Positions 1 through 7,164 of a stretch of 11,862 nt of DNA are shown one piece after another. The number at the start of each line of letters is the position of its first letter. Position 1 is the first letter of the stretch. The notes beneath the pieces were generated by a model. It saw only the letters and a program-made list of their open reading frames with translations. It was not told where the DNA came from and searched no databases. This DNA is from JARRKU01 sp050288425. GTDB lineage: Bacteria; Desulfobacterota; Desulfobacteria; Desulfobacterales; Desulfosarcinaceae. The DNA lies in contig JBNKDU010000110.1 in the NCBI GenBank assembly GCA_050288425.1, forward strand, positions 1 through 11,862, in the 5' to 3' direction. The position numbers and the translations under genes are program-made.

Positions 1-149
1 ACAATATGCGCTGCATCGATGGCAAACGAATTTTTGCTTGGTTGATTTCTTCTACCGGCAGGTGCGCCGAATGGTGGGAATGCTTTATACTTCTTATTTA
101 CTTCTTTATTGCTTCTATTCCGCGCAGCGGTTTAGTTCAACGTATATTC

Positions 150-202
150 GACCCCAAAAACGGCGATAAATGTTCGCGGATAAAAGTCCCACTTTTGGGG
201 TC
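150..202. repeat. Inverted repeat with a competing inner hairpin
   Basis: GACCCCAAAA (150-159) is the exact reverse complement of TTTTGGGGTC (193-202), giving 10-bp arms around a 33-nt loop. A second hairpin, AAAAGT (182-187) with loop CCC and ACTTTT (191-196), shares bases with the right arm, so the two folds exclude each other. The function is unknown. It lies in the AT-rich region with no intact gene directly downstream. Confidence 0.5.
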
Positions 203-261
203 TAGATCCAACTGTAAATATCTAAGTAAATGAATTCATTGACGGTTATATTTCCATCGTG

Positions 262-298
262 TATTTATACCCCATTATTTCGTATAAATAATCCGGGG
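262..298. repeat. Overlapping stem-loops
   Basis: TATTTATAC (262-270) pairs with GTATAAATA (282-290) across an 11-nt loop. An alternative fold pairs CCCC plus ATTATTT (270-280) with AAATAAT (286-292) and GGGG (295-298), leaving a two-base CC bulge. No T-run follows on the plus strand, so this is not an obvious terminator. The role is unknown. Confidence 0.4.
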
Positions 299-519
299 AA
301 ATACCCCTGTCCTGGTTGTCACTGAGAACCAACTGTATTGGCTGTTTTCAGCTCGTATCGCACGTTTACATATTGCCGATATTATTCATTCGCTGGTGGC
401 TCGATGCTTTTTAGTGATATGCAAAATAAATAACGAACATGTTCATCGGCTGATATCAATTTCATGGACTATCCGGATCAAAAATAATCTTTCGCATCGA
501 TCATTATAACTCACTATAA

Positions 520-870
520 TTAAACGATATATATGTTGATGTCAAGCCAAAACTCCTTGACCGCGTGTGTGATAGGATTCGAATCAAGCACGATTCCATT
601 CGCACCGGAAAACGTTATTTGAAATGGGCGAAAATTTACATCCTGTTTCACCAGGAGCGTCATCCCGAGGATATGGGTGCCCGGGAGATTGAATCCTTCT
701 CATTGAATGTCTGCGATTGCGTGTTAGGGAAAAAAGGCGGCATACAATCGACCCGATCCTTCAGTGAACCGGTGGTTGATCGACATTTTTACAATATTAT
801 TATGCGGTGTTACAGTTTGCGTTCTGCAACGGTTGGAATTAATATAGATCGATATCGATCGATGAAGTAG
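520..870 (+). pseudogene. Remnant of integron-type tyrosine recombinase (IntI), N-terminal fragment
   Basis: The frame is open from just after a TAA at 517-519 to a TAG at 868-870. From about 544 to 708 it reads like the start of integron integrases: KPKLLDRV, then RIRIKHDSIRTGKRYLKWAK, then IYILFHQERHPEDMGAREIE. This is the SAM-like, core-binding N-terminal domain, with the family's KHYSIRT, FILFH and RHP..MGA landmarks. Similarity stops after about 55 residues. The plus frame beginning near 708 then reads GKKAA after a TAG, reminiscent of the family's GKVAAS, which suggests a frameshift plus a stop. The C-terminal catalytic domain with its R-H-R-Y residues is absent, and intact IntI proteins are roughly 320-340 residues. 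No good in-frame ATG exists: GTG at 565 is possible, and the ATG at 533 is in another frame. I read it as a dead gene. Intact integrons carry their attI site and cassettes on the 5' side of intI, which here means positions below 520. Confidence 0.75.
817..860 (+). promoter_or_regulatory. Possible promoter and palindromic operator for the ArsC-like gene
   Basis: A weak sigma-70-like pair is visible: TTGCGT (817-822), a 17-nt spacer, then TAATAT (840-845). The perfect 14-bp palindrome GATCGATATCGATC (847-860) starts one base after the -10 and would cover the transcription start, a typical repressor position. The promoter boxes match consensus only partly, and the palindrome sits inside the decayed integrase frame. 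This is a tentative call for the gene starting at 935. Confidence 0.3.
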
Positions 871-934
871 TGGCGGTGATATCGGCAATGAACATGCGGG
901 AGGATTCGGTCGGACGGACCAGAAGGAATGGATA

Positions 935-1405
935 ATGGGAAAAAAGAGGATTCTCTTTGTATGTACTTATAATGGCGCTCGCAGCCGTATCGCGGAGGAG
1001 TTCGTCAATTTGAGGGCGGCCGGCAGGATTGAAGCGTACAGTTCCTGCTTCGAGAACGGGAAAATCGGTTCTCTGCCCAGGGATGTGATGCGGGAAATCG
1101 GTGTCGACCTTTCCGGGGAAGCGCCCAAGTCGGTCTTCGAGCGATATAAAGACAAAGAATTTTATGATTACGTGATCTCGCTTTGCCATGAGGCGGCGAC
1201 GGCGGATTGTCCCGTGTTCAAATCGAGCGTGGATGCGTTGTACGGGAAAGAGGCGCAAAGAATATCTTGGACCGTTCCGGCTTTCAACTCCATCGAGGGT
1301 TCGGAAGAAGAAAAAAAGGCCGAGGCCAGGCAGATCCGGGACAAGATAGCGTCGGAGGTCCGCTCCTTTCTCGCGGGAATCGGCATCGATAGCGAGAATT
1401 CCTGA
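935..1405 (+). CDS. Arsenate reductase / low-molecular-weight phosphotyrosine phosphatase family protein
   Basis: This 156-residue cytosolic protein begins with a beta strand and the P-loop C-x5-R (C10 TYNGA R16), followed by S17. That is the nucleophile loop of the LMW-PTP fold, which thioredoxin-coupled ArsC arsenate reductases also use. It has the further cysteines expected of ArsC: C84 in SLCHEA and C92 in DCPVF, which in ArsC relay the disulfide so that thioredoxin can reset the enzyme after arsenate becomes arsenite. The tail, EGSEEEKKAEARQIRDKI (121-138), is also family-like. One oddity is the usual W-G-x-x-D-P segment, which reads W112 T V P A116, so the general-acid aspartate seems to be missing. 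The substrate is therefore uncertain. AGAAGGA (921-927) lies 7 nt before the ATG and decides the start. No other ars genes are nearby. The gene converges on uvrA, with a 73-bp gap that shows no clear terminator. Confidence 0.8.
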   Translation: MGKKRILFVCTYNGARSRIAEEFVNLRAAGRIEAYSSCFENGKIGSLPRDVMREIGVDLSGEAPKSVFERYKDKEFYDYVISLCHEAATADCPVFKSSVDALYGKEAQRISWTVPAFNSIEGSEEEKKAEARQIRDKIASEVRSFLAGIGIDSENS

Positions 1406-1478
1406 ATCCTTTCGTCGCGCAAATCGGTGCGATTCTTATGTTGTCCCTAATAAGTTAAAAAGTTAGCAACGTCCCCTA

Positions 1479-4400
1479 CTAGTTGTCTATGTAGTGATGC
1501 AGGTAGCGGGCGGTGTGGGATCTGGCGGTCTTGTTCAGTATTTCCCTGGGCGAACCCACGGCCACCACGCGACCGCCCTGTTCGCCGCCTTCCGGTCCCA
1601 GGTCGACGATGTAGTCGGCTTCCTTGATCATTTCCATGTTGTGTTCGATGACCACGATGGTATGGCCCTGGTCCACCAGGCCCTGGAGGACTTCCAGCAG
1701 CAGACGTACGTCGGCCAGGTGCAGGCCGGTGGTGGGTTCGTCCAGGATGTAGAGGGTGTGGCGCCGGGCCGGGGCGGCCATCTCCTTGGCCAGCTTGATG
1801 CGCTGGGCTTCGCCGCCGGACAGGGTGGGGCTGGGCTGGCCCAGTTGCAGGTAGCCCAGGCCGATGTCGCAGACGAACTGGATGGCATTGCGGATCCTGG
1901 GCACGGCACCGAAGAACTGCAGGGCCTCGGCAAAGGTCAGCCCCAGGATGTCGGCCATGGATTTGTGCTTGTAGTGCACGGCCAGGGTTTCGGGGTTGTA
2001 GCGCGCGCCGCGGCACACGTCGCAGGGCACGTAGACGTCGGGAAGAAAGGCCATCTCCACCTTGGGCCGGCCCTGGCCCTTGCAGGCCGGGCAGCGCCCG
2101 GATTCCACGTTGAAGGAAAAGCGCGAGGCGGCGTAGCCCCTGGCCCGGGCCTCGGGGGTGCGGGCCATGAGGTTGCGGATCTCGGTGAGGAAGCCCACGT
2201 AGGAAGCCGGCACCGAGCGCGGGGTGCGGCCGATGGGGCTGTGGTTTACTTCCAGCACGCGCTCCACCGCCTCCCAGCCCAGCAGGTCGCGGCAATGGAC
2301 CTTTTCGTCGTGCCTGCCCCGCAGGCGTCGGTGCAGTTCCTGGTAGAGGGTGGTCTTGACCAGGCTCGATTTGCCCGAGCCCGATACGCCGGTGATGCAC
2401 ACCAGGCGGTGCAGGGGGATGCGGGCGTCGATGCGTTTGAGGTTGTTGGCCGCGGCCCCCTGGATCCTGATGGCCGGCTGCCGGTGGCAGGGCCGCAGCC
2501 GGGAGGTGATGGTGCGCGGCCGGCTGTCCAGGCAGGCGCCGGTGACGGACCGGGGGGATCGGCGGACGGCTTCCAGGCCGCCGGACACCACCACTTCGCC
2601 GCCGTTGCGGCCGGCGCCGGGGCCCATGTCGATAATGGTGTCGGCGGCGCGGATGGTCTCCTCGTCGTGCTCCACCACGATGATGGTGTTGCCCCGGTCG
2701 CGCAGCTCGGTCAGGGCCTCCACCAGGATGGTGTTGTCCCGGGCGTGCAGCCCGATGGTGGGTTCGTCCAGCACATAGGTGACGCCGGTGAGATTGGATC
2801 CCAGTTGGGCGGCCAGGCGCACCCGCTGGGCTTCGCCGCCGGAGAGGGTGTCGCCGGAGCGGGAGAGGGCCAGGTAGCCCAGGCCCAGGCGGTTCATCAG
2901 TTTCAGGCGCAGGCGCAGTTCGTCCAGGATGGGGTCGGCCAGGGGACGCTGGTGTTGGGGAAAGGCGAGTCCGGCGAGCCGGTCGGCCAGGGCCTCGGCC
3001 GGAAGCCGGACCCAGTCCCAGATGGTGCGACCCTGGATCTTGACGGCCAGGGCGTCGGCCTTCAGCCGGCTGCCGTGGCAGACCGGGCAGGTGCGCGGGG
3101 GTTCGTCCGCCATCTCCAGGCTCCCCAGCCCGTCGCAGGTGGCGCAGGCGCCGTGGGGCGAATTGAAGGAGAAGAGGCGCGGATCGCCCTGCACCGCGCC
3201 GATGCCGCAGGAGGGGCAGCGGCCGTGCACGCTGAAGATCTCTTCGCCGCCGGTGGCGGGATCGAAGAGAATCAGGCTGCCGTCGCCCTCCTTCAGGCCT
3301 TGGGTCACCCGGTCCTGTAACCGGGTCTTGGCTCCCCGTCCGGCGGGCACCGGGCCGATCACCAGGTCGATGCTGTGGTCGTGGTAGCGGCTCAAGGCCA
3401 TGCCCGGGATGATGGTCTGGATCTCGCCGTCGATGCGCGCGCGGTCCAGGCCCAGGGTGAGCGCCCGGGACAGCACGTCCTTGTGGAATCCCTTGCGCGC
3501 GGTGATCTTGGGCGCCAGGAGCAGGGCCTGGCGGCCGGCATAGCGGGCCGCCACCTGGGACTGCAGGTCGGCGGCGCTCTGTTTGGACAAGGGGCGGTGG
3601 CAGCCCGGGCAGTGGGGAGTGCCCAGTTTGGCATAGAGCAGGCGCAGGAAATGGTAGATCTCGGTGAGGGTGGCCACGGTGGAGCGCCGGCTTGCGTGGC
3701 TCACCCGCTGTTCGATGGCCACGGTGGGCGATAGCCCCGTGACCAGGTCCACCTCGGGGCGTTCCAGTATCTTCATGTACTGCCGCACGTAGGGCGCCAG
3801 GCTCTCCAGGTAGCGGCGCTGGCCTTCGGCGAAGAGGATGTCGAAGGCCAGGGTGGACTTGCCCGAGCCGGAGACGCCGGTGAGGGCCACCAACTGGTTG
3901 TGGGGGATGGCCAGGGCCAGGTCCTTGAGGTTGTGCTCCCGGGCGCCGCGTACTTCGATGCTTCTTCCATTGCCGACTGTTGGGGCATAGGCGGGCGGGT
4001 CCTGGGCGACCCCGGGCGGGTCCGATTTCTCCAGGTACTCTTTGAGAAAGCGGCCCGTGTGGGAGTTCTCCGCGGCGGCGATCTCTTCGGGGGGGCCCTG
4101 GGCCACCACGGTTCCCCCCCGGTCGCCGCCCTCGGGACCCAGGTCGATGATCCAGTCGGCGGTCTTGATCACGTCGAGGTTGTGTTCGATGACCAGCACG
4201 CTGTTGCCCGCGTCCACCAGGCGCTGGAGGCAGTCGAGCAGGATGGCGATGTCTTCGAAATGGAGGCCGGTGGTGGGTTCGTCGAAGATCAGCAGGCGGC
4301 CTCCTTTCTTGCTTCCCAGGTAGCGGGAGAGTTTGAGCCGCTGGGCCTCGCCGCCGGAGAAGGTGGAGATGGGCTGGCCCAGCCGGATATAGCCCAGCCC

Positions 4401-6755
4401 CACGTCGGCCAGGGGCCGGAGGGCGGCGGTGATTTTCTTCTGTCCGGAGAAGAACTCCAGCGCCTGCTCCACGGTCATGTCCAGCAGTTCATCGATGCTC
4501 CTTTCCTGGTAGCGTACTTCCAATACTTCCGGCTTGAAGCGCTTGCCCCGGCAGTCCGGGCAGGTGATCAGTACGTCGGAGAGAAACTGCATCTCCACTT
4601 TTTCGAATCCTTCCCCCTTGCAGGTGGGGCAGCGGCCCAGGTCGACGTTGAAGGAGAAGTGACCGGCGGTGAGTCCTTGCCGCCGGGCCTCGTCGGTGGC
4701 GGCCAAAAGCTTGCGCAGGGGGTCCAGGGCCTTGGTGTAGGTGAGCACGTTGGCCCGGGGGGTGCGGCCGATGGGGCGCTGGTCCACCAGTTCCGCCAGG
4801 CGCACCCGTCGGGCGCCTTCGATGGCGGCATGGCGTCCCGGCCGGCCCTGGCCGAGTCCCTTGAGGCGCTGCAACCCCTTGTAGAGGATCTCTTCCGCCA
4901 GGGTGGACTTGCCCGAGCCGCTGACGCCGGTGAGGCAGGTGAAGGTTCCCAGGGGAATGGCCACGTCGATGTCCCGCAGGTTGTGTTCGGCCGCGCCGCG
5001 GACGGTCAGCCAGGCGTCCGGAAGGGGCGTGCGTCGCCGGACCGGGACGGGGATCTTCTTCTCGCCGCGCAGGTACTGGCCGGTGACGCAGCCGTTTACC
5101 CGGCCCAGGGGGCCGAAGTAGGTGATCCGGCCGCCCTGTTCGCCGGCGGCCGGCCCCAGGTCCAGCAGATGGTCGGCCGCCAGGATGATGGCCGGATCGT
5201 GCTCCACCACCACGATGGTGTTGGGCAGGTCGCGCAGCCGGTGCAGGATGCGGATCAGGCGCTGGTTGTCCCGGGGGTGCAGGCCGATGCTGGGCTCGTC
5301 CAGCACATAGAGCGAGTTGACCAGGGAGGCCCCCAGGGACGAGGCCAGGGCCACCCGCTGCACCTCGCCGCCGGAAAGGGTGCGCGACTGGCGGTCGAGG
5401 GTCAGGTAGCCCAGTCCCACGTCGTGGAGATAGGCGAGGCGGTTGAGGATCTCTTCCAATACCAGTCCGGTGGCCTCGTCCCGGCCCGGGGAGGCGAAGG
5501 CGGTGAAGAATTCGAGGACCTGGTCGACGTTCATGGCGTAGAGTCGAGCGATGGTGTGGCCGTCCAGGCGGTAGAGCAGGGTCTGGGGCTTGAAGCGCGC
5601 GCCGTCGCATTGGGGGCAGATGTCGTAGGAGCGGAAGCGGGAGAGATAGACGCGCACGTGCATCTTGTAGGTCTTGGTCTCCAGCCACTGGAAGAAGCCG
5701 CGGACCCCGTAGTAATCGTCGGTGCCGTCGACGATGGCCCGTCGCTGGGTCTCGTCGAGTCGCGCGAAGGGCTTGTCCATGGGGATGCGCCGCCGGCGGC
5801 AGAAGGCGGACAGGTCTTCGTATTCCATGCGGCCGTCGGCCTCGCCGCCCCAGGGCTTGATGGCCCCCTGGGCGATGGAGAGGCCGGGGTCGGGGATGAT
5901 CAGGTCCAGGTCGATGTCGATGACCCGGCCGAAGCCGCGGCAGGTGTCGCAGGCGCCGATGGGGCTGTTGAAGGAGAAGAGATTGGGCAGCGGGGGCAGG
6001 TAGTCCAGGTCGCAACGGGCGCAGTGCAGCCGGTTGGAAAAGGATCGGCGGCCTTCGCCGTCCGGCCAGAGATCCACCCGGCCGCCGCCGAAGCGCATGG
6101 CGGTTTCCAGGGAGTCGAGCACCCGCTGTCGCGGCGCCCGGTCCAGCACCAGGCGGTCCACCAGGACGTCCACGCCGTCGGTTTCCTCCGCCGGCGCCCA
6201 TTGGTGGATGTCCAATACGGCGCCGTCGTGCCACAGGCGGTCGAAGCCGAAGCGCATGAGCTCCTTGCGCAGCGGGTCGCTGCCTTCGGCCAGGGGAAAG
6301 GGAAAGGTGATCACCAGCCGGCCCCCGGGCGGCAGGGCGTCATAGATGCGGTCGGGGGACTCGGGCAGCACCGGCTGCCCGCAGCGCTCGCAATGCAGGA
6401 CCCCCTGGCGGGCGAAGAGCAGCTTCACGTAGTCGGTGAGCTCGGTCATGGTCCCCACGGTGGAACGCGAGGTGCGCACCGGGTCCTTGCGGTCGATGGC
6501 GATGGCCGGCGGGACGCCCCGGATCAGGTCGGCCCGGGGGCGGTCCATACGGTCCATGAACTGGCGCGCGTAGGGGGAGAAGGTCTCCACATAGCGCCGC
6601 TGGCCTTCGGCATAGAGGGTGTCGAAGGCCAGGGAGGATTTGCCCGAACCGGAGACGCCGGTGACCACGGTCATCCGGTTCAGGGGAATATCGAGATCGA
6701 GGTTTTTGAGATTGTTCTGGCGGGCGCCGCGGATTTCGATGTGCTCTGGCTGCAT
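1479..6755 (-). CDS. uvrA: Tandem-fused double UvrA, excinuclease ABC subunit A (1758 aa)
   Basis: UvrA is the damage-sensing ABC ATPase of nucleotide excision repair. It dimerises and loads UvrB on damaged DNA. This protein is about twice the usual 930-950 residues and reads as two UvrAs in one chain: residues 1 to about 905, a proline-rich linker (about 911-930), then about 931-1758. All four ABC cassettes look intact. Walker A GVSGSGKS is at 33, 610, 960 and 1456. The SGGE signature is at 461, 800, 1305 and 1646. Walker B aspartate-glutamate pairs are at 486, 825, 1330 and 1672, with a terminal EH(D/N) in each cassette. CxxC pairs for zinc lie at 122/125, 245/248, 269/272, 380/383, 709/712 and 732/735 in the first copy, and at 1049/1052, 1180/1183, 1204/1207, 1223/1226, 1555/1558 and 1578/1581 in the second. 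The second copy lacks the long insertion between the 269/272-type and 380/383-type pairs. It could thus act as a built-in pseudo-dimer (inference). AGGAA sits about 6 nt before the ATG. No uvrB or uvrC is in view. Confidence 0.95.
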   Translation of the reverse strand: MQPEHIEIRGARQNNLKNLDLDIPLNRMTVVTGVSGSGKSSLAFDTLYAEGQRRYVETFSPYARQFMDRMDRPRADLIRGVPPAIAIDRKDPVRTSRSTVGTMTELTDYVKLLFARQGVLHCERCGQPVLPESPDRIYDALPPGGRLVITFPFPLAEGSDPLRKELMRFGFDRLWHDGAVLDIHQWAPAEETDGVDVLVDRLVLDRAPRQRVLDSLETAMRFGGGRVDLWPDGEGRRSFSNRLHCARCDLDYLPPLPNLFSFNSPIGACDTCRGFGRVIDIDLDLIIPDPGLSIAQGAIKPWGGEADGRMEYEDLSAFCRRRRIPMDKPFARLDETQRRAIVDGTDDYYGVRGFFQWLETKTYKMHVRVYLSRFRSYDICPQCDGARFKPQTLLYRLDGHTIARLYAMNVDQVLEFFTAFASPGRDEATGLVLEEILNRLAYLHDVGLGYLTLDRQSRTLSGGEVQRVALASSLGASLVNSLYVLDEPSIGLHPRDNQRLIRILHRLRDLPNTIVVVEHDPAIILAADHLLDLGPAAGEQGGRITYFGPLGRVNGCVTGQYLRGEKKIPVPVRRRTPLPDAWLTVRGAAEHNLRDIDVAIPLGTFTCLTGVSGSGKSTLAEEILYKGLQRLKGLGQGRPGRHAAIEGARRVRLAELVDQRPIGRTPRANVLTYTKALDPLRKLLAATDEARRQGLTAGHFSFNVDLGRCPTCKGEGFEKVEMQFLSDVLITCPDCRGKRFKPEVLEVRYQERSIDELLDMTVEQALEFFSGQKKITAALRPLADVGLGYIRLGQPISTFSGGEAQRLKLSRYLGSKKGGRLLIFDEPTTGLHFEDIAILLDCLQRLVDAGNSVLVIEHNLDVIKTADWIIDLGPEGGDRGGTVVAQGPPEEIAAAENSHTGRFLKEYLEKSDPPGVAQDPPAYAPTVGNGRSIEVRGAREHNLKDLALAIPHNQLVALTGVSGSGKSTLAFDILFAEGQRRYLESLAPYVRQYMKILERPEVDLVTGLSPTVAIEQRVSHASRRSTVATLTEIYHFLRLLYAKLGTPHCPGCHRPLSKQSAADLQSQVAARYAGRQALLLAPKITARKGFHKDVLSRALTLGLDRARIDGEIQTIIPGMALSRYHDHSIDLVIGPVPAGRGAKTRLQDRVTQGLKEGDGSLILFDPATGGEEIFSVHGRCPSCGIGAVQGDPRLFSFNSPHGACATCDGLGSLEMADEPPRTCPVCHGSRLKADALAVKIQGRTIWDWVRLPAEALADRLAGLAFPQHQRPLADPILDELRLRLKLMNRLGLGYLALSRSGDTLSGGEAQRVRLAAQLGSNLTGVTYVLDEPTIGLHARDNTILVEALTELRDRGNTIIVVEHDEETIRAADTIIDMGPGAGRNGGEVVVSGGLEAVRRSPRSVTGACLDSRPRTITSRLRPCHRQPAIRIQGAAANNLKRIDARIPLHRLVCITGVSGSGKSSLVKTTLYQELHRRLRGRHDEKVHCRDLLGWEAVERVLEVNHSPIGRTPRSVPASYVGFLTEIRNLMARTPEARARGYAASRFSFNVESGRCPACKGQGRPKVEMAFLPDVYVPCDVCRGARYNPETLAVHYKHKSMADILGLTFAEALQFFGAVPRIRNAIQFVCDIGLGYLQLGQPSPTLSGGEAQRIKLAKEMAAPARRHTLYILDEPTTGLHLADVRLLLEVLQGLVDQGHTIVVIEHNMEMIKEADYIVDLGPEGGEQGGRVVAVGSPREILNKTARSHTARYLHHYIDN

Positions 6756-6906
6756 GGTGGTTCCTGTGGTTGCGATGATGAGGTCAAGATCCGGTTCGAC
6801 TGGGGTAAACCATAACCATCTGCGGGGGAAAAGAAAGCGGCCGGCGGCATGCCGTTGCCCCGGTTCCGCACCCCTGCCCGGGGGACGACGGAAAAAAGGC
6901 GGGATG

Positions 6907-6922
6907 GAAAACTTAAGTTTTC
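6907..6922. repeat. 16-bp perfect palindrome
   Basis: GAAAACTTAAGTTTTC equals its own reverse complement. It overlaps the -35 element of the sigma-28-type promoter for the YjfB-like gene, so it could be an operator. It might equally be a by-product of the AAGTTT-rich promoter sequence. Confidence 0.5.
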
Positions 6923-6939
6923 GGGCGAAGGGGCGATAC
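6913..6939 (+). promoter_or_regulatory. Sigma-28 (FliA) type promoter for the YjfB-like gene
   Basis: TTAAGTTT (6913-6920), an 11-nt spacer (6921-6931) and GGCGATAC (6932-6939) match the flagellar sigma-28 consensus TAAAGTTT-N11-GCCGATAA at 7 of 8 and 6 of 8 positions, with exact spacing. The predicted start falls near 6946, leaving a leader of about 16 nt before the ATG at 6962. The gene product is a motility-family peptide, which fits, and an independent matching promoter stands before fapA at 8943-8969. Confidence 0.65.
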
Positions 6940-6961
6940 CCAGTTCAGGGGGAAACGCGTT

Positions 6962-7135
6962 ATGGACATCTCGTCGATTACCAGCCAGACGGCAGTGGCG
7001 GCCATCGTCCGCCAGTTGCAGACCGTCTCCGAGGTGCAGACCGCCGTCATGAGCCAGATGGCCGACAGCCAGCAGCAGTTGGCCGACATGCTGGCCGCTT
7101 TGGGGATCGGCCGGAACATCGACATCCAAGCCTGA
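6962..7135 (+). CDS. YjfB-like putative motility protein (57 aa)
   Basis: A small soluble protein beginning MDISSITSQT, followed by a Gln/Ala-rich amphipathic helix (about 12-47, with VQTAVMSQMADSQQQLADML) and a short tail. Length, the MD(I/V)SS start, the V..AV...M.D.Q pattern and the LL-type helix end fit the YjfB_motility family, whose biochemical role is unknown. I did not compare against a database. The ribosome binding site AGGGGGA (6948-6954) lies 7 nt before the ATG and fixes the start. A sigma-28-type promoter directly precedes it. It is divergent from uvrA. Its likely terminator at 7309-7341 is separated from the stop by a hairpin-forming repeat element. It is probably a single-gene unit switched on with late flagellar genes (inference). 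Confidence 0.75.
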   Translation: MDISSITSQTAVAAIVRQLQTVSEVQTAVMSQMADSQQQLADMLAALGIGRNIDIQA

Positions 7136-7164
7136 CCGCACGGATTTGATAAATCGAAAAGAAA

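Larger units (their letters stand above)
1..519. other. AT-rich stretch without a convincing gene
   Basis: About 520 bases clearly richer in A and T than the GC-rich genes from 935 onward. A 75-codon open frame at 6-233 (+) has no recognisable motif and no clear ribosome binding site, so I do not call it. The stretch contains inverted repeats at 150-202 and 262-298 and a 10-bp palindrome at 435-444. Because it lies on the 5' side of an integron integrase relic, it is where attI and the first cassettes would sit in an integron. I could not find a paired attC or attI core, so that origin is inference only. Confidence 0.6.

Noticed and set aside
162..169. GGCGATAA resembling a sigma-28 -10 element
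   Set aside because: The bases 11 nt upstream (143-150, TATATTCG) do not resemble TAAAGTTT, and no gene follows.
135..212. Possible integron attC site, with RYYYAAC cores GTTCAAC (135-141) and ATCCAAC (206-212)
   Set aside because: Both cores face the same way and no GTTRRRY partner occurs at the expected distance, so the paired attC architecture is missing.
6..233. 75-codon open frame at the left edge
   Set aside because: It shows no ribosome binding site, no family motif and a composition typical of a chance frame in AT-rich DNA. It also runs through the inverted repeat at 150-202.
435..444. GAACATGTTC palindrome as a LexA (SOS) box before the integrase relic
   Set aside because: The Gram-positive type box needs four bases between GAAC and GTTC, and only two are present. 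LexA motifs of Desulfobacterota vary too much to claim a match.
3900..6815. Very long open frame (971 codons) on the plus strand opposite uvrA
   Set aside because: It is antisense to the UvrA coding frame. Its Gly/Ala/Val/Gln-rich translation is what the complement of GC-rich UvrA codons gives, with no recognisable domain. The same holds for the plus frame at 1494-3320.
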